Source: Vreelandella malpeensis (GTDB lineage: Bacteria > Pseudomonadota > Gammaproteobacteria > Pseudomonadales > Halomonadaceae). From it: 64,000 bases of DNA. Shown here piece by piece: positions 53,813 through 62,813 of the stretch (positions within the stretch are counted from its first letter, which is position 1; each line of letters begins with the position of its first letter). The notes below the pieces were generated by a model. It worked only from the letters and a program-made list of their open reading frames with translations. It was not told the origin of the DNA and made no database searches. A program made the translations under genes and the position numbers. The stretch is from contig NZ_WHVL01000002.1 in NCBI RefSeq assembly GCF_020622355.1, positions 310,001-374,000 on the forward strand, given 5' to 3'.

Positions 53813-54757
53813 CTACGTATCGAACTGCGTGGCCTGACGGGCTGCACGCCGATTGAGCAATACTACCAGCAGAGCGCCGACGACCATAAGTGACACCACC
53901 GCCAGCAACTGGGCGGAGTCACCGGTCAGTCGAGCGTAGTCGTCCGGCAGCAGATAGCGGTGGGCCAGCGGAATCACCTGGCCCTCGGGACCCATCTGAT
54001 AACGTGTGAGTTCGCGCCAGGGCCAGAGCATCGGCAAGGAGCCGACGATGAACCCTAGAAGCAGCGCCATGGTACTGTCGTGGTGGCGCTTCAAGAGCCA
54101 CCAGAGAAGCCGTGAAAAGAGCATCAGCCCAATCAGACAACCGATCCCGAACAGCATGATAATACCGATGTCGAGGCTTTTGATAGCCCCCATGATGGTG
54201 CCGTAGAGCCCCATGGTGAGCAGCAGGAAGCTGCCCGACACTCCGGGCAGCAGCATCGCGCTGATGGCGATGGCGCCGGCGAGGACGACGATCACCGCCT
54301 CGTTGCCCACCAGCAGCACCAGCGGCATCAGACCGGGCAACATCTGCGCGAGCAACAGCCCTGCCAGTAGCGGCAGCAGGTGCCAGAACCGGCGACGCCC
54401 CCCGGCGTGCCCCACCACCAGGCCCGAGGCGGCCACCAGCCCGAAGAAGAATCCGTCGAGCAGCAGCGGATGCGCCTCCATCAGCCAGAGCGCCAGGTGC
54501 GCCACGCTCACGAGGCTCAACGCCACCCCGGCAAGCAGCGGAATCAGAAACCCCAGATTGAGGTGCACGACGAGCCCGCGCAGTCCCCCCTGGCGCCAGG
54601 CAGGCCAGGCACTGGGGCCGAACTGCTTGATGGTGAGGAGCAGCTCCTCGTAGATGCCGGTAATGAAGGCGATCGTGCCGCCCGAGACCCCAGGCACCGC
54701 GTCGGCGGCGCCCATGCCGGCGCCTTTCAGAAATATGCTCAAGCGTCGATGCTTCAA
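53813..54757 (-). CDS. DUF368 family polyprenyl-phosphate transporter
   Basis: This 314-residue inner-membrane protein has about eight to ten spans and two related halves with GMGAADAVPGVSGGTIAFITGIYEELLLTIK and AISAMLLPGVSGSFLLLTMGLYGTIMGAIK, the DUF368 signature. DUF368 members (PopT) were shown to recycle undecaprenyl phosphate across the membrane. The start is a TTG at 54757 that overlaps the pcm stop (TTGA), with AAGGAG upstream. An ATG further upstream would give a 75-residue antisense-like extension and is rejected. It sits inside the rpoS-nlpD-pcm-surE block. Confidence 0.9.
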   Translation of the reverse strand: MKHRRLSIFLKGAGMGAADAVPGVSGGTIAFITGIYEELLLTIKQFGPSAWPAWRQGGLRGLVVHLNLGFLIPLLAGVALSLVSVAHLALWLMEAHPLLLDGFFFGLVAASGLVVGHAGGRRRFWHLLPLLAGLLLAQMLPGLMPLVLLVGNEAVIVVLAGAIAISAMLLPGVSGSFLLLTMGLYGTIMGAIKSLDIGIIMLFGIGCLIGLMLFSRLLWWLLKRHHDSTMALLLGFIVGSLPMLWPWRELTRYQMGPEGQVIPLAHRYLLPDDYARLTGDSAQLLAVVSLMVVGALLVVLLNRRAARQATQFDT

Positions 54758-55386
54758 TCCACCACTCCTTGCAGTAAAGGGACGAACCGGACCGGCTCCA
54801 GGCGACGCTTCTCGAACGCCCCGCCGATCCGTCTTATCTGGGTCAGCCACTGGCTGCCGTCCGGCGACGCCAGCGGCGCGATCAGCACGCCATCGCGGCC
54901 AAGCTGCTCGAGCAGCGCCTCGGGCAGCGTGCGCGCGCAGGCAGTGAGCAGTATCACGTCGAAGCTGCCCGCCTCGGGCCACCCCTCACCGCCGTCGGCG
55001 ACGGCAAGCTCGACCTCGGCCTCGAGTCGCCACAGCCGGTCGGCGGCGCGCTCGGCCAGCGTCACGATGCGCTCCACCGAATAGAGTTCCGGCACCAGCC
55101 GCGACAGTATCAACGCCTGGTAGCCGGAGCCGGTGCCCACCTCGAGCACGCGCTGCGGCCGTGCACGCAGCACGAGTTCGGTCATCCGCGCGACGATCAA
55201 GGGCTGCGACAGGGTCTGGCCGAACCCGATGGGCAGCGCCGTATCCTCGTAGGCGCGGTGAGCCAGCGCCTCGTCGACGAACAGGTGACGCGGCTCGCGG
55301 GCCATCACCTCGAGCACCCTTTTATCGCCGATCCCCTGCTGGACCAAGCGCTCGATCATGCGATCGCGCGTGCGCTGGGAGGTCAT
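54754..55386 (-). CDS. pcm: Protein-L-isoaspartate O-methyltransferase
   Basis: This 210-residue enzyme repairs isoaspartyl residues in aged proteins with SAM. It opens MTSQRTRDRMIERLVQQGI, has MAREPRHLFVDEALAHRAYEDTALPIGFGQTLSQPLIVARM (substrate loop) and the SAM motif VLEVGTGSGYQA. The start at 55386 is chosen by alignment with Pseudomonas Pcm; an in-frame ATG at 55431 would overlap surE. The stop is shared with the TTG start of the DUF368 gene. Confidence 0.94.
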   Translation of the reverse strand: MTSQRTRDRMIERLVQQGIGDKRVLEVMAREPRHLFVDEALAHRAYEDTALPIGFGQTLSQPLIVARMTELVLRARPQRVLEVGTGSGYQALILSRLVPELYSVERIVTLAERAADRLWRLEAEVELAVADGGEGWPEAGSFDVILLTACARTLPEALLEQLGRDGVLIAPLASPDGSQWLTQIRRIGGAFEKRRLEPVRFVPLLQGVVD

Positions 55387-55417
55387 TCCCCGTCCGCGGC
55401 GATCATAAGGCGAGAGC

Positions 55418-56164
55418 TCAGTCAAAAGCATCCAGCCATGCGTGCACGTCGCGCTGCGCGGTGTGCAGCGTGAGGTCGGTATGCAGCGGCGTGATCGAGA
55501 CGTAGCGCGCCTCGATGGCGGCGAAATCGGTATCCTCCCCGTCGTCGGCGTTGGCTGCCACCGGGGCGATCCAGTAGCGGGTGCGACCGCGCGGATCCTT
55601 GATGGGTACCGCCTTCTCCGCCGGGCCGCGATAGCCCAGCCGAGTGACGCGAAACCCTTGAAGCTCGCTCCAGGGCACATCCGGCACGTTGACGTTCAGC
55701 AGCGTGCGCGGCGGCAGCGACAGCGTCCCCGAGGCGCCGACCAGCGTGGCCGCCACCCGGGCAGCAGTGTCGAAGTGGCGTTCGCCGCACAGCGACATGG
55801 CGATCGCGCTCATGCCGAGGTTGCGCCCCTCCATGGCCGCCGCCACGGTGCCGGAGTAGAGCACGTCGTCACCGAGGTTGCTGCAGTGGTTGATGCCCGA
55901 GATCACCAGGTCCGGACGCTCCTCCCAGACGCCGTTGACGCCCAGGTAGACGCAGTCCGCCGGTGTGCCGTCGACGCTGTAGAAGCCGTTGTCGAGCGCG
56001 CTCAGCGACAGCGGCCGCGACAGGGTCAGCGAGTTGCTCGCGCCGCTGCGGTCACGGTCCGGTGCCACCACGCGCAGGTGAGCGTGGTCGAGAAGCCCCT
56101 CGTACAGAGCGCGCAGTCCCGGCGCGTGGACGCCGTCGTCGTTGGATAGCAGCAGTCGCCGCAT
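55418..56164 (-). CDS. surE: 5'/3'-nucleotidase SurE
   Basis: This 248-residue survival protein removes phosphate from nucleoside monophosphates and short polyphosphates. The metal site is in [12 protein letters not shown] (Asp8-Asp9) with [26 protein letters not shown] (Asn, conserved) and PADCVYLG. Length is normal. The ribosome site GGAGAGG precedes the start. It lies between truD and pcm, the usual order. Confidence 0.96.
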   Translation of the reverse strand: MRRLLLSNDDGVHAPGLRALYEGLLDHAHLRVVAPDRDRSGASNSLTLSRPLSLSALDNGFYSVDGTPADCVYLGVNGVWEERPDLVISGINHCSNLGDDVLYSGTVAAAMEGRNLGMSAIAMSLCGERHFDTAARVAATLVGASGTLSLPPRTLLNVNVPDVPWSELQGFRVTRLGYRGPAEKAVPIKDPRGRTRYWIAPVAANADDGEDTDFAAIEARYVSITPLHTDLTLHTAQRDVHAWLDAFD

Positions 56165-56203
56165 TCGCCTCTCCTTGGACGTGATGAAAGCTCGAAGCCT
56201 GGG

Positions 56204-57244
56204 TCAGAAAAAGTCCGGGTGCGCGATCAGCTCACCGACCAGGGAGGTCGCGAAGCTGCCGCGCGGCAGCGAGAACTCGAGCACTACCGAGTCGACGCCT
56301 TCACGGGTCGAGCTCGGCTCGATCACCCGCGCCCGAAGCGCGCGTTGCGCCTTGCTCACCCCGGCGCGAACGAGCCCGTCGCACAGCGCCGGGTGGCGCA
56401 CTTGAAGCATCCGTTCGAGTGCCAGCGCCGCCCCGCTCGCCTGCTCGCCCACGCCCCACAAGGGCCCGGTCGGGTGCAGGTCGAGTGACGCCGTGCGCGC
56501 CTCTAGCGTAGCGTCCACCGTCTCGGCGGTGAACACGCTCTGGGTGCCGTCGAGCATCAGCGTGTCGCCGGCCAGCGGCGTGGCCCAGGTGCCTTCGTCG
56601 AGGCGCGCGCTCAACCCCTCATTAAACAGAAAGCTGCGCGCGGTGGAAAGCATCATGCCCTGGCGATCGTCGCGCTTGCGCCAGCCCTTTTCCAGCAGCG
56701 CCCGGGCGCGCTCGAGGTTGCGCCGGCCCGCGCCGAAGCGCTGGGGGCCGAAATAGTTGGGCACGCCCTCGGCGCACAGCGCCTCCCAGCGCGCCTCGAA
56801 CGAGGCCGCCGCGACCGCCTCGCCGCGAAGGCGCAGGCGAAAGCGGTTGGTGCGATGTACGCCACGTTTGAGCTTGCGCGGATGGCGGCCCTGCTCGACG
56901 AGCCGCAGATCGAGCGCGCGAAGCGATGCTTCTAGCGCCGAGGGCGCCTTGCGCCCGGGCAAGTGAACGCTGAACCACTGGCGCGTCACCGCGAAGCGGT
57001 CCTTCATGCCCGAGTAGCCCACGTCGCGCTGGCCGACCTCGCATAGCCGACTCAGCGCCTTCACCACTTCGAGGGTGGTCTGGCGGCGCTTCTCGAGGCG
57101 CAGCCACAGGTGCTCGCCGCTGCCCTCCGGGGTAAAATCGAGCTGCTCATCGACGATGAAGTCTTCTGGCTGAAGCCGGTATTCGCCCGGCAGCGGCGGT
57201 TTGAGGCGCGCATCGAGCGAGCGCGTCCAGGGCGATACGCTCAT
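56204..57244 (-). CDS. truD: tRNA pseudouridine(13) synthase
   Basis: This 346-residue enzyme isomerises U13 of tRNA-Glu. It has [26 protein letters not shown], the catalytic Asp in [27 protein letters not shown], and the C-terminal [26 protein letters not shown]. Its start overlaps the ispF stop (ATGA). Normal length and usual place beside surE and ispF. Confidence 0.96.
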   Translation of the reverse strand: MSVSPWTRSLDARLKPPLPGEYRLQPEDFIVDEQLDFTPEGSGEHLWLRLEKRRQTTLEVVKALSRLCEVGQRDVGYSGMKDRFAVTRQWFSVHLPGRKAPSALEASLRALDLRLVEQGRHPRKLKRGVHRTNRFRLRLRGEAVAAASFEARWEALCAEGVPNYFGPQRFGAGRRNLERARALLEKGWRKRDDRQGMMLSTARSFLFNEGLSARLDEGTWATPLAGDTLMLDGTQSVFTAETVDATLEARTASLDLHPTGPLWGVGEQASGAALALERMLQVRHPALCDGLVRAGVSKAQRALRARVIEPSSTREGVDSVVLEFSLPRGSFATSLVGELIAHPDFF

Positions 57245-57714
57245 CGCGCCACCAGCAGCACCACCGCCTCGGCGGCGATGCCCTCGCCGCGACCGGTGAA
57301 ACCCAGACGCTCGGTGGTGGTCGCCTTGACGTTCACCTGGCCGAGTGCGGCGTCGATGTCGTCGGCGATCACCGCGCGCATGGCCTCGATATGCGGGGCC
57401 ATTTTGGGCGCCTGGGCCATGATCGTGGCATCCAGGTTGCCGAGCTCGAACCCCGCCTCGTGGACCAGCGCCATGACGTGGCGCAGAAGCGCACGGCTGT
57501 CAGCCCCTTCAAAAGCTGGGTCGGTGTCCGGGAAGTGGTGGCCGATGTCGCCAAGCGCCAAGGCGCCGAGCAGCGCGTCGCTGATCGCGTGCAGCAGCAC
57601 GTCGCCGTCGGAATGGGCGACGAAGCCCTGATCGAAAGGCAGCCGGACGCCGCCGACCATCAGGTGGTCGCCGGGCCCGAAGCGGTGTACGTCAAATCCA
57701 TGGCCGATTCGCAT
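57241..57714 (-). CDS. ispF: 2-C-methyl-D-erythritol 2,4-cyclodiphosphate synthase
   Basis: This 157-residue enzyme of the MEP isoprenoid pathway forms the cyclodiphosphate. It has [14 protein letters not shown] (zinc Asp and His), [28 protein letters not shown], the FPDTDPAF motif and [20 protein letters not shown]. The start at 57714 is fixed by the family N-terminus; a longer in-frame start would overlap ispD. It is four bases downstream of ispD, and truD overlaps its end. Confidence 0.96.
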   Translation of the reverse strand: MRIGHGFDVHRFGPGDHLMVGGVRLPFDQGFVAHSDGDVLLHAISDALLGALALGDIGHHFPDTDPAFEGADSRALLRHVMALVHEAGFELGNLDATIMAQAPKMAPHIEAMRAVIADDIDAALGQVNVKATTTERLGFTGRGEGIAAEAVVLLVAR

Positions 57715-57718
57715 GAGG

Positions 57719-58423
57719 CTACTCTTCTTTGCCGTCGCCTGCCTGCAGCGCCAGGATGGCCGCCGCCAGGGCAAGATCGTCGGGATGCGTGATTTTCAGG
57801 TTGTCGCGCCGGGCGCTGACCAGTTTGGGCGCCCCGCCCAGCGCCTCGACAGCGGAGGCGTCGTCGGTGACGGCGATACCGCGCGCCGCCGCCTGGGAAA
57901 GCGCGTGCTCGAGCAGCGCGAAGCGAAACCCCTGGGGCGTGAGCGCGTGCCAGAGCCCATCGCGGGGCTCGGTGGTCACGCTCTGACGCTCGCCGCCTTC
58001 GCGCTTCATGGTATCCGCCACGGGCATGGCTAACAGCGCCCCGTCCGGATGCGCGCCGGCGGCGAGGTGCAGCGCCTGCAGGTCGGCGACGGTCACGCAG
58101 GGGCGCGCCACGTCGTGTACCATCACCAGGTCATCGGCGGCGGCGTCGATGGCGGCCAGGGCGTTGCGCACGCTCTCCATGCGCTCGCGTCCGCCATCGA
58201 TGCGCTGCCAGTGCGCAAACGGCACCCAGGCGGGATCGAACCAGCGATCGTCGGCGTCCAGGCACAGTGCCAGGCGCGCCGTCGGGAAGGCGCCGTGCAG
58301 GCGCGCCAGAGTATGGGCCAGCACCGGTCGCCCGGCCAGCGGCAGATACTGCTTGGGCCGGTCGGCGCCCATGCGCCGACCCTGGCCCGCCGCGGGCACC
58401 ACCAGCCAGAGACGCTCACTCAT
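57719..58423 (-). CDS. ispD: 2-C-methyl-D-erythritol 4-phosphate cytidylyltransferase
   Basis: This 234-residue enzyme precedes IspE and IspF in the MEP pathway. The nucleotide-binding motif is [38 protein letters not shown] and [12 protein letters not shown] are also typical. It overlaps the end of ftsB by eight bases and is followed by ispF, so the three genes form a coupled unit. Confidence 0.96.
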   Translation of the reverse strand: MSERLWLVVPAAGQGRRMGADRPKQYLPLAGRPVLAHTLARLHGAFPTARLALCLDADDRWFDPAWVPFAHWQRIDGGRERMESVRNALAAIDAAADDLVMVHDVARPCVTVADLQALHLAAGAHPDGALLAMPVADTMKREGGERQSVTTEPRDGLWHALTPQGFRFALLEHALSQAAARGIAVTDDASAVEALGGAPKLVSARRDNLKITHPDDLALAAAILALQAGDGKEE

Positions 58424-58781
58424 CGGCGAGCTCGTCGGCGTTCGGCAAGCCTGGCGTTGGCGGGGTGACCAGCGCGGCGTTGAGGCCGATCAGCTCGTTC
58501 TGGATCGCCACTCCCGGCACCCAGAAGAACTGCTCGTCGCTGCGCACCATGCCCATGTCGCTGCGCGCGCGCTCCTCGATGGCGTCGAGCCCGTTCTTGA
58601 GGTCGGTGACCTCGGCGGCGAGTCGAGCGTTGCGCTCACGCATGGGGGCGTTGGCCTCGTCCTGCACGACCACGCGCCGCTCGACGCGCTGCAGGTCCTG
58701 CCAGCCGCCGTTACCCAGCCATAGCTGGTACTGCAAAAATCCCAGAATGCCCACTAAGGCCATCACTAGCCAACGATGCAT
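58416..58781 (-). CDS. ftsB: Cell division protein FtsB
   Basis: This 121-residue bitopic protein has a short cytosolic start (MHRW), one membrane span (about 5-21), a periplasmic coiled coil (about 28-70) and a flexible acidic C-terminus. FLQYQLWLGNGGWQDLQRV and EERARSDMGMVRSDEQFFWV match FtsB. It works with FtsL and FtsQ at the divisome. ATG 58781 follows AGGACAAG. The C-terminal tail after the coil is somewhat longer than in E. coli (103 residues). Confidence 0.93.
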   Translation of the reverse strand: MHRWLVMALVGILGFLQYQLWLGNGGWQDLQRVERRVVVQDEANAPMRERNARLAAEVTDLKNGLDAIEERARSDMGMVRSDEQFFWVPGVAIQNELIGLNAALVTPPTPGLPNADELADE

Positions 58782-58865
58782 CGTCTTGTCCTGTTGCCGG
58801 GCGCCTGACCGCAGCGCGTGAACGGCGCGCATTATGCCATCAAGCGCGCCGGGCGGCGAGCTGCG

Positions 58866-60023
58866 TCACGCGCGCTCCTTGAAAGGCAGTGCGGCGCAGG
58901 CGGCATCGCGATAGGCCGCCACCTGGCGCGCCTCCTCGGCGCAGAACCGCGCCACCGCAGTCGCAAGCCCGGGGTGTGCCAGATAATGAAGCGAACGGGT
59001 CGGCGTGGGAGAGAAACCGCGCACCAGCTTGTGTTCGCCCTGAGTACCGGGATCGAACAGCGTCAGTCCCTGCTCGAGGCAGTACTCGATGCCTTGGTAG
59101 TAGCACGCCTCGAAGTGCAGGCAGTCGGCCACGACTTCGCTTCCCCAGTAGCGCCCGTAGAGCGTGGTGGCGCCGCGAAAGTAGAGCGCCGCCGCCACGG
59201 GCCGCCCGTCGACCAGCGCCTGGACGAGCACCAGCGACGCGGGCATGGTCACGCGCAGGGCGTCAAAAAACGCCTGGTTGAGATACGGCGGGCGGCCGCG
59301 CTCGTGATAGGTGATCGCGTAGCAGCGGTAGAAGTGCGCCATCGCCGAGGCGTCGATCGCTTCGCCTTCGAGCCGGCGCAGGGTGATGCCCTGCTCCGCC
59401 ATCCGGCGGCGCTCGCGCTTGATCGTCTTGCGCCGTTTGGCGGTCAGGCTGGCCAGGAATCCCTCGAAGTCGCCGTAGTCGTTATCGTGCCACTGGAACT
59501 GAACGCCTTCACGGGCGATCAGTTCCGGGCGTTGTGCCTGCCAGGCGGCCACCTCGGCTGGACGTGCGAACAGCAGGTGCCAGCTCGAGAGCCCCAGCTC
59601 GTCGCACAGCGCCTTCCAGCCATCGCCAAGCCGTGCACAGGCCTCGCCCGGGTCGACGTCCGGGGCGATCAGCAGGCGCTGGCCGGGCACCGGGGTAAAG
59701 GGTACCGCGCTCAGCGCCTTGGGGTAGTAATCTCCGCCGGCGCGCTCGAAGGCCTCCGCCCACCCCCAGTCAAACACGTACTCGCCATAGGAGTGGCTCT
59801 TGAGGTACAAGGGTAGCGCCGCCAGCAGGTGCTCCCCTTGCCACAGGGTCAATTGCCGGGGCTGCCAGCCTGTCGCCGCGCTGACCGAGCCGCTATGTTC
59901 GAGCGCGGCCAGAAAGGCGTGGCGCAGAAACGGCTGCTCGTCGTCGACCAGGGCGTTCCAGCGCCTGGGCGAGACATCGTCCATGGAAGAGAGGATCGCG
60001 AGTTTCGCAGTGGAAAGGGACAT
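58866..60023 (-). CDS. DUF482 (GNAT-fold) family protein
   Basis: This 385-residue protein belongs to the DUF482/peptidogalycan-biosynthesis-like family, a GNAT superfamily. Visible are FLRHAFLAALEHSGSVSAATGWQPRQLTL, KSHSYGEYVFDWGWAEAFERAGGDYYPK, RRKTIKRERRRM and the C-terminal FEACYYQGIEYCLEQGLTLFDPGTQGEHKLVRGFSP. ATG 60023 follows GCGAGGTGCC. The biochemical role of the family is not established; tRNA-dependent amino-acid transfer in the manner of FemABX has been suggested. It lies 84 bases downstream of the divergent kinase region and upstream of ftsB. Confidence 0.82.
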   Translation of the reverse strand: MSLSTAKLAILSSMDDVSPRRWNALVDDEQPFLRHAFLAALEHSGSVSAATGWQPRQLTLWQGEHLLAALPLYLKSHSYGEYVFDWGWAEAFERAGGDYYPKALSAVPFTPVPGQRLLIAPDVDPGEACARLGDGWKALCDELGLSSWHLLFARPAEVAAWQAQRPELIAREGVQFQWHDNDYGDFEGFLASLTAKRRKTIKRERRRMAEQGITLRRLEGEAIDASAMAHFYRCYAITYHERGRPPYLNQAFFDALRVTMPASLVLVQALVDGRPVAAALYFRGATTLYGRYWGSEVVADCLHFEACYYQGIEYCLEQGLTLFDPGTQGEHKLVRGFSPTPTRSLHYLAHPGLATAVARFCAEEARQVAAYRDAACAALPFKERA

Positions 60024-60206
60024 GGCACCTCGCGTTGCTGGGGTGGATCGCGGTCGACCAGTATCGCCCAATCGCGCCGTCACTAGAACCACCCGCCACG
60101 GGTCATCCTCGCGGTGTCAAAAAAATCGCTCGCGAACGGCTCGATCGTTAAAGCTTGATTGAAACAGACCGATATTGAGTAGATTGCCCACTTTCCTAGG
60201 ATCGCC

Positions 60207-62813
60207 ATGCAACCCGCCGCCCTACCCGATCGAGAACCGGAGCGCCTGTCGGCCTTGCGACGCCTGGAAGTGATGGACACGCCCGCGGACGAGTCGCTGG
60301 AACGCCTGACCGATCTGGTCTGCGAGATCTTCGCCGCGCCCATCGCGCTGGTGTCTCTGGTCGACGAGCACCGTCAGTGGTTCAAGTCCCGCGCGGGGCT
60401 CGAGGTGAATCAGACGCCTCGCGAGGACTCCTTCTGCGCCCACGCGCTCGCCCTCGACTCGGCGCTGGTCGTCGAGGATGCCTTGAAGGACGCGCGCTTT
60501 GCCGACAACCCGCTGGTGCTGGGCGAGCCACGCATTCGCTTCTACGCGGGCCATCCGCTGCGCCCGCTCGACGGCATCGCCGTGGGCACGCTGTGCGTCA
60601 TCGACACCGCCCCGCGCACCTTCGATGCGCGCGAGAAGCGCCTGCTGGAAAAGCTCGCCGCCCAGGTCGACGACATACTGCGCCAGCGCAAGCTTCAGGC
60701 CGAGCTGACCCGCACCGCGCGGCGCTTCGAGGCGCTGTTCAGCAAGAGTGCCACCGCCAAGATCCGCATCGACCGCCAGGGGCGGATCATCGCGATCAAC
60801 CCCTTTGCGCTGAGCCTTCTGGGCTACGAGGCCCACGAGCTGCTCGACCGGAACATCGCTGTGCTCACGCCACCGCATATCGCCGTCGAGCACGATCAGT
60901 TCATCGCGCGCTTTCTTTCCGGCGGTGCGCCGACGGTCATTGGCCGCGGCCGCGAGGTCGAGGCGATGCACAAGCAAGGGCACCGGGTGCCGGTCCACCT
61001 GGCGGTCAACGCCATCCACGACAACCAGGGCGAGGTGGTCGAGTTTCTCGGCGTGCTGACCGACCTGACCAGCATCTACGCGGCCAACCGGCGAATCATC
61101 AAGGAGCAGAGCCTGTTGAAGGTGCTTCACCAGGGGATCACCGACTACCAGGCGCTGATGTCCGGCCAGGGCCTCTGGACCTTCCTGATGGAGGCGCTGC
61201 GGGAGCTCACCGACAGCGACTACGCGCTGATCGGTGAGGTGCTGCCGACCGATACCACCAACACGCTCAAGATCCACGCCATCACCGACCTCTCCTGGAG
61301 CGACTCGTCCCGGGAGCTGATGGACCGCCTGCGCAGCGGCGACATGACGCTGACCAGGCCCGATACGCTGCTGGGACGCGTCTACGCCCACGGCGAAGTG
61401 GTGATGACCGACGATGTTTACGGCCTTGGCGCCCAGCGCAACTTTCCCCACGGCCACCCGCGCCTGGACAACTATCTGGGCGTACCGATCATCAGTGGTG
61501 ACCGACTGATCGGCATGTACGCCATCGCCAACAGCAAACAGCCGCTCAACCAGGCACTGCTCGACTGGCTGCAGCCGTTCACCGACACCTGCGCGCTGCT
61601 GATCAACCTCTACCGCCAGATGGCCGAGCGCGAGCAAGTGACCCGCGACCTGGCCATCGCCCGCGACCTGGCAGAGAAGGCAAGCCAGGCCAAGAGCGAG
61701 TTTCTGTCGTCGATGAGCCACGAACTGCGCACGCCCCTGAACGCGATCATCGGCTTCGCCCAACTGCTGTCCAAGGGGCGCCGCGCCCCGCTCGACGACA
61801 GGCAGCAGCGCCAGGTCCATCAGATCGAGACCAGTGGGCAGCACCTTTTGAGCCTGATCAACGAGATTCTCGATCTGGCCCGGATCGAGGCGGGGCATCT
61901 AACGCTCGCCATCGAGCCGATCTCGATCCTCGCCGTGCTCAACGACGCCTGCGACACGCTCGAGGCCAACATCGAGGCGGCAGGCATCACCCTCACGCGC
62001 CCTCATGTCGCCCGCGACTGGCGAGTCGCCGCCGATCCTACGCGCACCAAGCAGGTGTTCTTGAATCTGCTCTCCAACGCGATCAAGTACAACCGCCCGC
62101 GCGGCAGCATCGCGCTGAGCATCGCGCCAATGGGCGATGCGCTGCGCATCAGCGTGACGGATACCGGCCTAGGCATCGACGAGCAGCGCCGCCACGAGCT
62201 GTTCGAGCCCTTCAACCGTCTGGACGCCGAGCACGGCCCCATCGAGGGTACCGGCATCGGCCTTGCCATCACTCGCGAGCTGGTTACCCGCATGCAGGGC
62301 GAGATCGGTGTCGAGAGCACGTCCGGCCAGGGCTCGACCTTCTGGTTCACCCTGCCGCTGACCGACGAGCACGCCCACGACGAGAAGGACACAAAGCAGC
62401 GCCCCGAGGCGCCGGCGGCAGGCAAGCGTCGCCAGCTGCTGTACATCGAGGACAATCCTGCCAATCAGTGCCTGATGCAGGATATCATCGACGATTTCAC
62501 AGACATCGAGCTGCAAAGCGTGACCAGCGCCGAACTGGCGCTGGAAATCCTGCGTCACGCCACGCCGGATCTGATCCTCATGGACATCCACCTGCCGGGC
62601 ATGAACGGTTTTCAGGCGCTCGAGGCGCTGCGCCGCAATGCCCGGCTCGACGCTACCCCGGTCGTGGCGCTTTCCGCCAACGCCATGCCGGCGGATATCG
62701 ACAAGGGCCTGGCGGCCGGGTTCAACGACTACCTCACCAAGCCGATCGACATCGACAAGCTCTCGCACATGCTCGAGGCGCTTCTCCCCGCTCTACAGGG
62801 ATGTGACCCATGA
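60207..62813 (+). CDS. Hybrid sensor histidine kinase with GAF, PAS and receiver domains
   Basis: This 868-residue cytosolic kinase has GAF (about 20-160; LVDEHRQWFKSRAGL, DSFCAHAL), PAS (about 165-290), a second GAF (about 310-470), HisKA with the acceptor His in SSMSHELRTPLNAIIGFAQLL (about 505-525), HATPase (about 610-725; NLLSNAIKYN, DTGLGIDE, GTGIGLAI) and a C-terminal receiver (about 745-865; Asp in LILMDIHLPGMNG). There is no membrane span. AGGATC lies upstream of the start. Its last bases overlap the start of the next gene (ATGA), a REC-GGDEF-EAL protein, so the kinase probably acts on it through c-di-GMP. The ligand is unknown. Confidence 0.9.
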   Translation: MQPAALPDREPERLSALRRLEVMDTPADESLERLTDLVCEIFAAPIALVSLVDEHRQWFKSRAGLEVNQTPREDSFCAHALALDSALVVEDALKDARFADNPLVLGEPRIRFYAGHPLRPLDGIAVGTLCVIDTAPRTFDAREKRLLEKLAAQVDDILRQRKLQAELTRTARRFEALFSKSATAKIRIDRQGRIIAINPFALSLLGYEAHELLDRNIAVLTPPHIAVEHDQFIARFLSGGAPTVIGRGREVEAMHKQGHRVPVHLAVNAIHDNQGEVVEFLGVLTDLTSIYAANRRIIKEQSLLKVLHQGITDYQALMSGQGLWTFLMEALRELTDSDYALIGEVLPTDTTNTLKIHAITDLSWSDSSRELMDRLRSGDMTLTRPDTLLGRVYAHGEVVMTDDVYGLGAQRNFPHGHPRLDNYLGVPIISGDRLIGMYAIANSKQPLNQALLDWLQPFTDTCALLINLYRQMAEREQVTRDLAIARDLAEKASQAKSEFLSSMSHELRTPLNAIIGFAQLLSKGRRAPLDDRQQRQVHQIETSGQHLLSLINEILDLARIEAGHLTLAIEPISILAVLNDACDTLEANIEAAGITLTRPHVARDWRVAADPTRTKQVFLNLLSNAIKYNRPRGSIALSIAPMGDALRISVTDTGLGIDEQRRHELFEPFNRLDAEHGPIEGTGIGLAITRELVTRMQGEIGVESTSGQGSTFWFTLPLTDEHAHDEKDTKQRPEAPAAGKRRQLLYIEDNPANQCLMQDIIDDFTDIELQSVTSAELALEILRHATPDLILMDIHLPGMNGFQALEALRRNARLDATPVVALSANAMPADIDKGLAAGFNDYLTKPIDIDKLSHMLEALLPALQGCDP

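Noticed and set aside
60024-60206. Promoter TTGATT/TAGATT for the hybrid kinase
   Set aside because: Spacing is 19 bases and both hexamers are weak.
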